DNA of 64,000 nucleotides from Pomphorhynchus laevis (GCA_012934845.2 WNNJ02001443.1:1-64000), one strand, 5' to 3'; positions 45,923 to 57,387 are shown, counted from the stretch's first letter. Numbers and translations: made by a program. Notes: a model not told the origin generated them from the letters alone.

Positions 45923-47032
45923 TCATATAGGAGTAGATGGACAGAGAGGTGACGATTCCATGGTTGAAGAAGGGTCTTCACCTCGCAGCTCAACGTGGGA
46001 GATTTCCGAACTAATCGGATTATGAGGAACAATATGAACTTGAACAATTCTGTTTTGTCGAATTCGAAACGATTTTTGTGGCTCATCGATCCTACGCTTA
46101 ATAAGCTCGGCGCGAAGAGATTTTTCCGCATCTCGTTCTGCTACGGATAGATCCGGCTTGATAAAAACTTTAGAATAATCATCATGGTGCCGAAGGGAAG
46201 GAGCTTTCGATAAAATAAGGTTTGTGAACGATGGGTTAGAGATTACCAACAGCCATGGAGGATATCTATCGTGATTGGCTGGTAAGCGAACGAGCTTAAG
46301 AGGTGTGTTGTTGTCCGTACAACCAATTATGGATATCATTTTCTTAACACATTTTCGGTCATCATCTGAAACGGGTAGATTTTTTATAACCACTGTCGAA
46401 GAACGTCTATTCTCCCGTTCAATCGTGCGTAATATCTCTACATTTGAAGCTCCTCTCTTGATTGCGGATGAACTTGCTAAAACTGCGCGAGTGATTTCTG
46501 AACTAATATTCTTACTCGCTACTTTCGCCCAGGTGGGAGTGTGAGAATCTACATTATCATTGATCTTGTGTTTTTGAGAGACACTGCTAGATTGTGAACT
46601 AAACTGATGAATCTGAGACTTCAGCTCTAGTATCTCACTTCTTAAAGAATTAATCGCCATTTCGTGGGTTCTGAAACGTGCAGAGGTGCATGATCCACAA
46701 TAGAAGTCACGCATAAAGAAGTCACGAGTAAGACGAGAGGGAGTTTTTATTACTGTATAGATATCACAGTTTTCAGCCGTGCACTTTAATTCAAATGATA
46801 CGAACCTACTTGAATCTTCAGAATGTGTTGAGCTAGGCAATTTACTACTAATTGGTATCTGAGAGTGAGTGCTAGAGTTAGAATCGAATCCGTCCATGTT
46901 TGTTGTAACCGGGGCTCGATTTGTACATCTTTTGGCTGAACAATTAGTACAGAGCCTACCCGTCTTCGAGCAAACACAACTTCTGCACACTGCCGATCCT
47001 CCGTTGCAACTGCAACAACGTAGAGACATCAA
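45923..47032 (-). mobile_element. APE-type LINE-G, ORF1 (intact) with CXC-like domain
   Basis: A 369-residue ORF1 without breaks. N-terminus: CCSCNGGSAVCRSCVCSK, then LCTNCSAKRC, the same CXC-like layout as the RLE-type proteins. Then a C4 pattern FELKCTAENCDIYTVIK with DFYCGSCTSARF, as in CR1-A ORF1; a short coiled-coil-like stretch INSLRSEILELKSQIHQFSS; and a basic C-terminal half with RRSSTVVIKNLPVSDDDRK and LLVISNPSFTNLILSKAPS, which looks like an RRM-type RNA-binding fold. Likely binds the element's own RNA. It ends 18 bp before ORF2. Confidence 0.88.
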
Positions 47033-47520
47033 TTCAATGAAGTTTTATATAATCGAAATCTGCAGGTCCAAATTGAAGTCTGCACGTCCAAATCGAAATC
47101 TGCAAATCCAAATCGAAATTGATGTTCAATCGTTGATTGCGTTGTAAAACTTTTTGATAAAGTAAAAGTTGATGTTCGATCGTTAAAGTTGAAATTCGAT
47201 CGTTGATTTCAGTTCCAGATTTCAGATGTCCACCAAGATTATTACTTTCAGTTGTCCACTTCGTACGACCAACTTGATTTGCAAAGTGGCAGTTAGTTTT
47301 CGATTGTTGTATCGATCACTTATGTAGAGTAAAGGAAATATTCGAATATTGTTCTTGGCGAATTTCGTAGTCAGTTAGGACAGCGCTGCTTTAATTGTAA
47401 GTACTTTAATAATCCGGTCTTAGAATTCGGTTGTTTCGTCCGCTGCTCTATACGCTGTGAACTTTGGAAGATCTTCACTTATATTGTGTGTTTAAGCTGT
47501 AAATATTTTTTTAGTCTCAT
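47033..47520 (-). promoter_or_regulatory. LINE-G 5' UTR / presumed internal promoter
   Basis: About 490 bp upstream of ORF1. It contains three 20-bp tandem units, GAAATCTGCAGGTCCAAATT type, at 47055-47114, and repeats of TTGATGTTCGATCGTT. The element's promoter should lie here by analogy with other LINEs; no core motif is assignable. Confidence 0.45.
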
Positions 47521-47524
47521 TATT

Positions 47525-47730
47525 TATAATAATAATAATAATAATAATCTTGTAATCGAATTTATCTTGTAATCGAATTTATCTTGTAATCGAATTTATC
47601 TTGTAATCGAATTTATCTTGTAATCAAACTTATCTTGTAATCGAATTTATCTTGTAATCGAATTTATCTTGTAATCGAATTTCGAAATTATTATAATAAT
47701 AATAATAATATTATTATTATAATAATAATT
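47525..47730. repeat. (AAT)n and eight 17-bp units
   Basis: (ATA)n, then eight units of CTTGTAATCGAATTTAT from 47549 to 47684 with one variant (CAAACTTAT), then ATTATTATAATAATAATAATAATATT. The same 17-mer occurs at 42391. Confidence 0.95.
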
Positions 47731-49787
47731 GGACGTGCTCGCTCCATGGCTAGCACGCCCCAAAACTTGTAAACTTGCCTCTAAGTTTCCTTTAGAAGAT
47801 TGGCGCAAGCATTTCGCTGAAATTTTGGCTTCGTCTAATTCTAATTCCTTCGATCCTAAAGAATGCAATCTCTATTGTCCTATCACGGACCATGATCCGC
47901 TCAATTCTCCCTTTAGCCTAGCTGAAATTAAGAGCTGTCTCTCTAATATGGCTACTAGAAAGGCTGCTGGAATTGATCAACTGTGTGTTGAACATATTAA
48001 TCAGACTTTCGGATTGGTCGCTGACTACTGGATATTCTTTTATAACGCGATTCTTAGGGGTTGGCCTATACCAAATGGCTGGCGTGACAGCATTATCAAA
48101 GTGTTGTTCAAAGGTTCGGGAGATCCTTCGTGTCGAGATTCTTATAGAGGGATAGCTCTACTAAATCATTCGTATAAAGTTCTATCTAATTTGATGGCCG
48201 TACGTTTGTCGAGATTTCGTAGTTTTCTTCTTCCTCCAGAGCAACATGGATTTCGTATAAATCATTCTACTATGAGTGCTCTCTCAGTTCTTCGGTCACT
48301 TGTTCTCGATACTTTTGATAAGCATTCATCTTTGTATAGCATTTTTGTTGATTTTGCGAAAGCGTTCGACTCGATTGATAGAACCTTGCTATTAACCAAG
48401 CTTCATGAGAGAGTAAATGTTCATGGAGACTTTCTATTTCTTCTTGAAAGAATATTGCGTCCTAGTTCGATGCGCATTTACGACGGAGTTAATTATTCGG
48501 GCCCTTTGACTGCTAGTCGTGGAGTCCAGCAAGGAGATCCTCTCAGCCCGCTGTTATTTTCCTTCTTCTTGATGGATCTCCCAGATCATGTTCGTTTCGC
48601 CGCTTCCAATGTAGTGCCAATTTTATATGCTGACGATCTTGCCTTAATAACGTTGGATAGATGCTCAGCACAATCAGCTGAGCATCTATCCAACGTTATA
48701 ATGGCTGAAATAGCTGTATTATTAGCTGTAATGGCTGAGCAGCCATTACAGCTCTCGTTGAGTTTTGTCTGACAAATAAAATAGTGATCAACACTTCCAA
48801 AACGAAAATTATAAAATTTCGGCGAGGTGGGCTTCGCTGTCGTGATGATGTGCTTTTTCTGAATGCAACATCGATAGAATTTGTTAATTCGTATCGATAT
48901 CTAGGCTTTGAACTCTCATCTCGGTGGTGTTTCAGAAGCCACTTATTGCGCCAATCGGCGAAAGTTGTAACGTCAGCTTATACGGCATCGAAGCTTGGTC
49001 TTATGTCCTTCGAAGGCGCGATCAAATACTTTGATGTGATGTTGCTTCCGATTCTGAGTTACGGGATTCGATGCTTTTGGTCGGATTTGACCTTAGGAGA
49101 TTTTCAGATCATTGATAAATGTTTTTGGCGCTACCTAAAAAGGATATTAGGAGTATCATCGAAGTGTTCTTCTACAGCTGTTGCGGTGCTTAGTAAATCG
49201 ATACCACTCTCGGTCAAACTTTGCAATCGATTTCGCCTTGGTGAAACCACAGCGTATTTGGAAGCCCGACGGCTATTCGATAACAAAATACTTAGCCTAG
49301 ATCCAGATATCTTTTTGACGCCTGTTTATACTCAATCAGCTTGGAGAAATCCAAGATACCAAAAGCGTCCGCTGGTTTGGCGTTTATCTTTAGACGGCTA
49401 CCACGCCAAATTTTGTTCAATTCGACTCCCTTTTCACTCTCGCTCGACTCACTGTCGCTGTCGATTTTGCTCAAAAGAGTGTTCAGCTCTTTTGCATGCT
49501 TTCGCATGCCCCGTATTATCTTCGTGGCCTTTAGAACAAGTCGACAAAGGAGGACTAGGAAATCGCCTAACTTTGATTGATGCTTAACATTTTTTTTTCT
49601 TTCTTGCGCACCGTTGCACTCATGGCCCGATTTCAAACTTCAGAATTAATCTATAACAACGTACGCTAAATGTTCAGACGCCGGATTTCTGATTTCAAGT
49701 AATTGATTTAATTTATTGTATTTTAAATTTTGCCCAGCCGAAAGGCGAAATGGGAAATAAATCGCTGCATTATTATTATTATTATTT
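47731..49787 (+). mobile_element. APE-type LINE-H, RT and C-terminus
   Basis: A relative of LINE-G, 5' truncated. First frame to 48772: GIDQLCVEHINQTFGL, WRDSIIKVLFKGSGD, SYRGIALLNHSYKVLSN, EQHGFRINHSTMSA, motif A SIFVDFAKAFDSIDRT, motif B GVQQGDPLSPLLFSFFLMDL, motif C ILYADDLALITLD. Directly after motif C a block of inverted repeats (48647-48753) replaces the expected sequence and shifts the frame. Second frame 48784-49587: KTKIIKFRRGGLRCRDDVLF, YRYLGFELSSRWCFRSHL, and zinc knuckle CRCRFCSKECSALLHAFAC. The 3' UTR ends GGGAAATAAATCGCTGC(ATT)n at 49787. Confidence 0.9.
48647..48753. repeat. Two adjacent perfect hairpins in LINE-H
   Basis: 48647-48669 and 48677-48699 are perfect 23-bp inverted arms (ATAACGTTGGATAGATGCTC plus AGC) around ACAATCA. 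48724-48737 and 48740-48753 are perfect 14-bp arms (AGCTGTAATGGCTG) around AG. Between them is related TAGCTGTATT sequence. Confidence 0.95.
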
Positions 49788-49794
49788 CGACAAA

Positions 49795-51520
49795 CAGACG
49801 AGCAAAGCTCACAGTTGCACTGTTAAAAAAAGAAAAGGAAAAGTAAAGAAAAAAAAAGACTCACAAACAAAAGTCACAAAAGTTTATGTTTGAATGCTGA
49901 AACCGATCTTGAGTTGACAATTTCTTCACTTAATCGGTTCCACTTACCTACTATTCGGTGTCCAAATTGTACAGTTTTAGAGCGTATAACTCGGTGATGG
50001 GCTAAAGTAAAATTGTGTCCACGCAAAGCCCGACTTTTCCGAACAGTCATCAATTCTCTTAAGACGTGATTTCCCTTGTGTAAAGCTTCCCATGTTGAAC
50101 ACATATCTCGCCGAAACCGAAGGTCGCTTATAGAAACCATACCAAGTTTTTTTAGCCTTTCATTATAAGGTAAGGCTTTAACTGAATTTACGAGCTTTGT
50201 TGCCCGGCGCAGCACATTTTCAATTCTACTTTTCTCGTATACTGTTCTTGGGAACGAACATTGTGATGCATAGGTAAGATGACTGATCACAAATGCGTTG
50301 GCGAGTGCTCTAAATGAAACTGGACTCAACACACTAAAAGTTCTACGAATCATCCCAACCATTCGATTTGCTTTCGAGCAAGCCAACTCAGTATTCCAAC
50401 TAGTCGAAAAATCATTCGCAACTACTATTCCAAGGTCGCTAAGACGAGTTACTACTTTAATGTTCTGATCCTCAAGATGATAAGTTGGATACACACTATG
50501 ACTGCGTGATTGTAAACGCATACATGCACACTTTGATATATTCAGTGACAGACCATTCATAGAGGCCCAGTTGGAAATGCTGTCGATATTCGATTGAACT
50601 AGCACCGTGTCCGAATCTGACCGGATAGCCTGCCAAATTTTTAGGTCGTCTGCATATAAAAGAGAGTGTGAGTTCAAAATGGAAGGAAGGTCATTAATGA
50701 AAATACAGAATAACAATGGGCCGAGGACCGAACCCTGCGGAACTCCAACATTGACCGGATAAGGATCAGAAAGAGAACCATTTACAACAACCTGATAGAA
50801 TCTGTTAGATAAAAATTCTTTTATCCAGCGAATAATAAGTGGATCAATGTTTAGAGCACGCATTTTCTGAATCAAGATGTCATGTGGAACCATATCAAAC
50901 GCTTTTGAAAAATCAAAAAATACTATATCAACATCAAAGCCCTTATCAACTAACGAACCCCAGCTATTCTGGGCAATCAAGAGATTAGTGATTGTTGAGC
51001 GATCCCTTCGAAATCCATGTTGATTGTTACACAATAATTTGTTGGATTCTAGATAATCGCTTAGAATGCGGTATATTATCCTTTCCAAAACTCGACAGAA
51101 TACACACTTTAGACTTATCGGACGATAATTTTCAACTAAAGATGGATCACCTTTCTTCAAAATGGGCCTTATCAACGAAAGTTTCCAATTCATCGGGACA
51201 CAACCGAAGTACAACGAGGCGACACAAATCCAATATAGTGGTATGCCGATAACATCAGCGATATTCTTGAGAAATACCGGTGGTAAACGATCAGGACAAA
51301 TAGAACCTGACGATTTAAGCCGCTTGAGCTCTAGCACTACATCATTAACAGAAAACATCTGAAGAATGTTTATATTCGATGGACAGTACGAGGCATTGGT
51401 GACGGAGGAGGATTTACGAACTCCTATGCAAAAATGTTGAGCGAAAGCATTCGCTATGTCATCATATTTAATCAATGTGCAACCATCAGTATCAACAAGT
51501 GAACCAATGTGTTTATTTTT
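49795..51520 (-). mobile_element. CR1-like LINE (CR1-C), RT half, open
   Basis: A 533-codon open frame (51475-49874): ICPDRLPPVFLKNIADVIG, WKLSLIRPILKKGDPSLVEN, YRPISLKCVFCRVLERII, NNQHGFRRDRSTITNLL, motif A IVFFDFSKAFDMVPHD, motif B GVPQGSVLGPLLFCIFINDL, motif C LLYADDLKIW, then DLGIVVANDFSTSWNTE and RGHNFTLAHHRVIRSKTVQF. All RT catalytic residues are present and no break is seen. The EN is lost by 5' truncation near 51520. The 3' end on this strand is GAGCTTTGCTC (49810-49800), TTTGTCGA and (AATAAT)n, meeting LINE-H tail to tail. Confidence 0.92.
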
Positions 51521-51529
51521 GTCATATTA

Positions 51530-52505
51530 CTGAATAGTTTGCAACGCTCTCTAAAATGTAAAAAATTAGCAATCGCGGGTGATCTTAAAATATGGAATGT
51601 CATTACATGCTATGCCGATATGCAACACTTACAAGATGACATAAATATGGTTAATAGGTGGAGCGAACTGACCGGAATCATGATTAACATTACTAAATGT
51701 GTCCACCTCAGATTTGGTCGTAGTGATTTACCAAATGATTATTCTGTTTGCGGTGAGATTATTCTAACAAATTCGTATACAAAATATCCTGGGATAATTG
51801 TTCAGAATTCGTATAAACCGACCTCAATACTGAAAATATATGCAACACGTCGAGAAAAATTATTTACATGATCAAAAATACCTTTAGTTCGCTTCCACCG
51901 TCTCAGTTCTCACCATTATATAGGGCGTTAATCAGACCAATCATTGATTATGCTTCGCCGGCGACTTATCCTTCTACGCGTGGTGAAATAAACCGAATTA
52001 AGAAAAGATTCTTCGCCGATTTTTCAAGCTATGTTCTGGTCTTCGGAACATCGCCTACTGTGATAGACTAGGCCAACTAAATATTACTTCAGTTTACAAG
52101 AGGTATGTGTACAATGATTTATTACAGTTATGGCGAATGATCCATGTCTTTCCTGGTTATCCATCGGAATCCGATATTTTAAATGATCGCCCGAGCCACA
52201 GAGGACACTCTTTATCAGTTGTTGTGCAATCACACGGGAAATGTCATAGATACTTGCGATTATCTCACAGAGCGGTAAACCTATGGAACCGATTGCCGAA
52301 TTCGATCGTGTCTATGGCACAGTACAAATCTTTCCAGAATGCGCTGAGCATGTGGATAAAAATAGAAGATTCTTTGCAGGAAATATATAACTATATGTGA
52401 CAATTTATTATCGCTAACTACTTTTTTTTCTTTTTTTCTTTTCTTAATATTGTGATAAGACAAAATGACTCTTTTATGTGTCAAAGTCTTGTAATAAATA
52501 ATAAC
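51530..52505 (+). mobile_element. CR1-like LINE C-terminal fragment
   Basis: Begins inside RT motif C (GDLKIWNVITCYADMQ, like YADDLKIW) and continues LQDDINMVNRWSELTGIMIN, then FSSLPPSQFSPLYRALIRPI, IDYASPATYPSTRGEI and LLQLWRMIHVFPGY, LRLSHRAVNLWNRLPNSIVS to a stop at 52400. Three frames, so at least two breaks. The 3' tail is GTAATAAATAATAACAATAA near 52505. Confidence 0.8.
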
Positions 52506-52509
52506 AATA

Positions 52510-52835
52510 AAAGTGTGGTCTATTGTCGACATTCCTTTAAATACCGAGTCGTCACTCAAGAGCAAGGACTTTTATTGCGGCTTTTGTTCTGCTACAATGA
52601 TTTCGGCCCTCCAAATGAAACTAGTGCAAGATATGGTTTGTGATGTGAATTGTTGTAATATATCGTTACCTATCAACTTAAATGACGTTCGTGTCTTTCA
52701 AGCCTGTACGGACCATCAAACTTCGATAAACACATGTACCGTTAATCCTGTCGTATACATAATACACATAATATCCTTAAATTTTTTGCTTTTTGATCAG
52801 TCATTGATGTAAATCTTAGACGCTTGCCCATCTTT
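52510..52835 (+). mobile_element. CR1-like ORF1 fragment
   Basis: Encodes VWSIVDIPLNTESSLKSKDF, then YCGFCSATMISALQMKL, matching the zinc domain of CR1-A ORF1 (VWTSVSVPREKK...FYCGYCCASLIND). The rest to 52835 shows no clear similarity. Small fragment, non-functional. Confidence 0.65.
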
Positions 52836-52837
52836 TA

Positions 52838-55371
52838 CTATGTTTGATAATACTGTGCTTGTTCGTTTATTCTAAGCCTTGTAGCCCGTTTACAAACCGA
52901 TGCACTAACTGCAATGGCGACACTGATTTTTGATTTCAGCCTAGAAATACATTCGCTGTATGCAAGCTTATTACGATCAGCAGATTTGGCTGCTATCCAT
53001 TTTAGTATTTTATCTGTCTCAGGTCCAATACCACCTGACGTAGAAAATATAAGAGGAAAGAAAGTACCTCTTTCTATCTGCAATTCGTTCACCGTACTTT
53101 GCATATTTCCGCTGTTGATGGTATATATGGCATTCGAGAGGAGTTTTGCAAGAGTATGTAGGTGCCAAAGAGCTGTAAATACATATGTCCAAAAAGGATC
53201 GCACCATATTTCCTCCGAAAATTCCTCTACAAGCTATATCAGACCGCGCTTGATCGTCAGAGCAGGTTGTTGGCTGATTAAATACGTAGTTGTTTGGTAT
53301 AGATCGTAAACATGGCTCAATTTGCACGTCACAGCATACCCCTACAAGTTCCTTAGCTACAATGTCTCTCACTAAGTTATGTCTGATAATAGTCATGGCA
53401 CCAGTATGACATGACAATGCATGAGAAGTTGTAAAGTAAGAACCACAAGCACATTTTAGTGATGTTTCGCTTGCTTTTAGATTGTATCTTGCGCATATTG
53501 CGTCTTGGAACTCTTGTGAATTTAGCCTTGTATGTCTCATTCGGGTTGGTTTGGTACATAGCCACGAAGATGCTCCCTTGTCCGAAGCAAACTTTATTGA
53601 ATTTTGTAGATCTAATCTTAATTCCATGCGAATGGCTTCATTTTCTAATGATGCAATGACCATCTTTTCTTGTTTAATCAACTTTGCTGCTTGATTTTGA
53701 GAGGTTATAAGCTGATCTCCCACTTCTTCTAGTAACAGTGGCATGCACATTTTTCGGGATCGAACATATTCTTGTTTGGCAACCTCCATCGGGTTTAAAA
53801 TCCCCAAACCACCATATTTCGTCGGCATCATATAAATCCGTTCCAGCTCATTGTTTTCATCGTTTTGACCTATAATCTTTGGAATCAATTTCTTTGTAAT
53901 CAAGTCTTTCAACGGCTTAAACCAAATAGGTTTAGTTGGACATGTGCGCATAAGGTATGCCCACTTATGTTGCAGTGCACATCTTAAAACAAAGTATGCC
54001 ACCTGGGCATCAATATCTGCAATTTCTGATAAATTTTCTACCATTTTAAGCCAGGTTGCAATCTTTGATTTTACAATATTTTCAATGAACTCGTCAGCCC
54101 CACAAGGCGATCCAAGTGCGACGATTCCTTGGAAGGTTATTTCTATTTTAGTGTTGTTAAACAAAATCTTCGTAGTTTCTCCGTCGTTGGGATGAACCAA
54201 TAATTTGCATTTTGTTTCGTTTATATGAAAACCATATTTTTCTCCTATCTGATTAAGTCTTTGCCAAACTTTATGTAATTGATCAACTGGCCCTACACAG
54301 CATGCGTCGTCGGCATACCATCTATGTACGACATTATTCGAACATTTTTGAAGTTCATTGATTAACGGAATTGAAACTGCTGCAAATGCCGCCATTGCGA
54401 GCGGATCACCTTGTGTAAAACCTTCTCTCGAATTTATTGCCTCGTCCTTAATACATAATATTGGGGAATTTTGATAGCAGTTCGTAAGTGCAGTATATAA
54501 AGACGGGAATGTAAATTTAATGTTTTTCAACGCAAGCTCTCGGTTGACTAGATTAAAGGCATTCGTTGCGTCAATCTGAAGTATACCATAATCATCATTT
54601 TGTTCAAATAATTCCCTTATTGAGTGTACTGCAGCCTCAGCACCACAACGCTGACCAGCACATAATTGTACACTTCCAGCCACTTTCTGTAAATCAGTCG
54701 AAATTACGGTAAGGATAGTCTTTGAAATTATTCTACGGCTAACTTCACCTATGCCAATTGGCCTAACTCCTGGATTTTTATCGAGCGGTATTAATCTACT
54801 TGCCATTAACGCTTCAGCATTCAGTGAACTGATCTTATTAGATGCTATTTTAATGGATAATTCTGCTAACGCATTAGAAAGTCTCATTGACTCATCCCCA
54901 TAATTATGTAAAATATCGTACCAATCTTCAGCATCCAAACCTGAAGGTCCACAACTTCCATGAGTTTTCTTTGATGCTTGCCTAATGTGATTATAATCAA
55001 TTTCAAGAAATACGCTACTATGATGGTCTTGGCAGCCTGGTAATCGATGTTTAAGTATAACTTCTGGATTTGCAGGTGCACCTTGAGGATGGAGAAGTAA
55101 TAACTTATCTCTTACCTTTATATCTAGTACAAAATCATCAATGTCGTGCACTCCAGACGTCACTCCATCCGCAGCAAGTAATCTCATCGCACTAGAAACC
55201 TTACCGCATAGTACTAATTTTATAAATTTTTTATACCATATATTGTTTTCACTCTGTTCAACTGTTCGACCTTTCAATCTTCTGTTAGCCATACGATGTT
55301 GCATTACACGGCATTCGTGCACAAGGCTAGTGAGATCATTATTCGCCCATAGGTTCAATCTGCGCTCGAGT
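52838..55371 (-). mobile_element. RLE-type LINE copy C (RLE-C), main part
   Basis: Continues from KLERRLNLWANNDLTSLVHE through SCGPSGLDAEDW, RPIGIGEVSRRIISKTIL, motif A ILQIDATNAFNLVNRE, motif B REGFTQGDPLAMAAFA, motif C WYADDACCVG, knuckle CACGSYFTTSHALSC, RHNLVRDIVA, IEPCLRS, ARSDIACRGIFG, FLDICIYSSLAPTY to KYGERIADR; after a frame shift near 53,080 the last part reads FFPLIFSTSGGIG...SKISVAIAVSAS, ending at 52838. RT and nuclease motifs are intact. Its N-terminal parts lie at 56428-56620 and 57117-57387, separated by two insertions. Confidence 0.9.
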
Positions 55372-56427
55372 TTTTCTTAAGCTTTATAGAATATGTTTTT
55401 TTTGATAAATCAAAATTATTTCAAAGTAGGGACATCTATATTTAGACAAGTAAAAGGTGTTCCAATGGGTGGTAATAGTAGCCCAATTATAGCTGACTTG
55501 TTTTTAAGCTTTATAGAATATGAATTTGTTCATAACTGTGTAAAAACTAAATCTAAACAATATAAATATATGAAATATATGTTTCGATACATTGATGATA
55601 TATGTGTATTTAATTCTAATAATTTTTATTCAATTAGTGAGCACATTTATCCAGAAAGCCTTATTCTTAACAAAACCAATATTGATGATAAAGAAGGTGT
55701 ATATCTAGATATGAACATTAAATTAACATCAATCAAAACCTACTATTAATTTATATCGTAAAGATGACATATTTAAATTTACAAGAAACATATTTTTGCA
55801 TGAGCATTCATGCATACTATATAATATAAAATATAATACATTAAATAATGAAATTTTAAGAATTGCAACAATTTGTAACGATATTATTTTTCTTCAAAAT
55901 CATTTAAATAATTTAATATATAGATATTTTAAACTAGGTTACTATAAAAATACCATCAAGCAGAAAACAGTAAAATATATAAATAAACACAATAATATCA
56001 AGAATAAATTTAAACTCTTAAGTGGCAAATTTTTTTGGATGGATAATAAATAATATACTTTGTATTAGAATAAGATACTAGATAGTTATTTCAGAGGAAA
56101 TACATCATTAGCATGTATTTGGCCCCGCTGCTATGTTGGGTAGAGGAGTTAGGGGCCGAAACCTGATAGCATAGCAGTTCCTCCTGATGACCTCTAATTC
56201 TTATTCTGATACAACGCCTGTTATTTATTAGTCAATTCATAAAAATGACGTTTATTTTAAATTTTATTTTTTATTTTTATTTTTTAACTTGATTAAAATT
56301 ATAGAAAATCTAAAAACAATTATTAATTTTATTATTTAATTATTAAATTTTGATTTAGCATTATTATGTTTTGTTTATTTTATAATTATATAACAATACG
56401 TAGACTCAGTTAGCTGATTTAATACTT
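55372..56427 (+). mobile_element. Penelope-like element 3' half (PLE-2) inserted in RLE-C
   Basis: Carries PLE RT from NQNYFKVGTSIFRQ and motif B GVPMGGNSSPIIADLFLSF through motif C YMFRYIDDICVFNS to the end GKFFWMDNK, then the full terminal hairpin, pseudoknot blocks and terminal repeat to GCTGATTTAAT at 56427. It starts with a short piece from after motif B (AAGCTTTATAGAATATG) fused to sequence from before motif B, a partial tandem junction. It keeps the Gly-Gly of motif B (GVPMGGN) that PLE-1 has changed. A few breaks. The RLE-C frame resumes on both sides. Confidence 0.88.
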
Positions 56428-56620
56428 ATTTTTTTTGCTGTCTACTCTCTGTCTAAGTAATTGGCTAAATATTGTTGCAGTCATTAATGCACAATTTGAG
56501 CCATCACCCGAAGTTGCAGCATCAGCGTATAAATTCGCCATAATCGATACGAATTGTTTGCTAGCATTGCATCTTGGTTGATGAAATATATTCGGGACCC
56601 AGCTTATACATTCTTTAAAT
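56428..56620 (-). mobile_element. RLE-C, middle N-terminal segment
   Basis: Minus-strand frame FKECISWVPNIFHQPRCNAS, then KQFVSIMANLYADAATSGDG and TATIFSQLLRQRVDSKKNK, matching VIHWKPENLELPKCNASNAF... of RLE-D and VIHWRPNLIELPRCSASHK of RLE-A. It is bounded on the right by a CR1 fragment and on the left by PLE-2. Confidence 0.85.
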
Positions 56621-57116
56621 AAAATTCAAAAGAACATATTAGTTCAGAGAGGGTACTTCATAGAGCTACCAAGCTAGCACCGCAACTGAAATTTTTGTCG
56701 TACCCTGATCGATTAAAAGCACTTAGACTTGAGACTGTCACGTGGACCCGCCGGTACATCGATATGAGTATGGTCTGGCAAATTCTTAATGATTTGGATC
56801 ATCCACTTCGAGATTGTCTTCATTTGCGCTCATCCAATATCCTCCGAGGCCATGGTTTAACCCTGCGACGTGAAAGGATAAGAAAATCACGAGCTGTCCA
56901 ATTTGATCGGCGAGTTGTATCTCTGTGGAATAGGCTTGGAGAGTCAACAGTGTGCAGTAGCAATATCAACGAATTCAAAAAGAAATTACGGATGGAGAAT
57001 GCCATGGGGAAAGCTGCTTTTCCGTATTTGTGATACTTTTATTATATTTTCTTTTTTTCTGCAGTGAACCAGCCAATTAAGCCATGCTTTTATGTGCTGT
57101 TGAAACATTAATAATA
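56621..57116 (+). mobile_element. CR1-like 3' fragment (CR1-A'), young copy
   Basis: 490 bp that match 21531-22020 with about three differences by eye, then an (ATA)n tail. It encodes the C-terminus, SYPDRLKALRLETVTWTRRY to WNRLGESTVC, of the same family as CR1-A. Severely 5' truncated; inserted into RLE-C. Confidence 0.95.
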
Positions 57117-57387
57117 ATAATTTCATTATACTATCATTATCTTTAAAACTATCAGGTGTTGACGTGAAGGACTGATTGCATTTTGGTTCGACACATTCCA
57201 AGGAATCAACCAAATTCAAAGATGTTCTTTCGAGTGGTTCAACATTATATTTTTTGTTAGAACAATTATAAGCTGCACAGTTAAAACATGTACGTCCGGC
57301 TTTACGACACTTGCAATTTTTACATTTCGCCGCTTGCCCATTGCATGTACAACACTTTATTTCTTCCGAAGGTTTTCCACGTGGCAT
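57117..57387 (-). mobile_element. RLE-C, N-terminal CXC-like domain
   Basis: ATG at 57387; MPRGKPSEEIKCCTCNGQAA, then KCKNCKCRKAGRTCFNCAAY and CSNKKYNVEPL, ending DNDSIMKL at the insertion. This is the expected start of the protein continued at 56620. 57390-57505 upstream is the element's 5' UTR or flank. Confidence 0.88.

Noticed and set aside
47549-47684. CRISPR-like array of 17-bp units
   Set aside because: No spacers; simple tandem repeat next to (AAT)n.
56100-56200. Hammerhead ribozyme at PLE ends (known in some PLEs)
   Set aside because: GAAA follows the GGCCCC/GGGGCC stem and CTGATGA occurs downstream, but not in the order and spacing needed: no CTGATGA precedes the stem, and in the circularly permuted order the second stem does not abut GAAA. 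An HDV-like fold was also not convincing because no third short stem was found.
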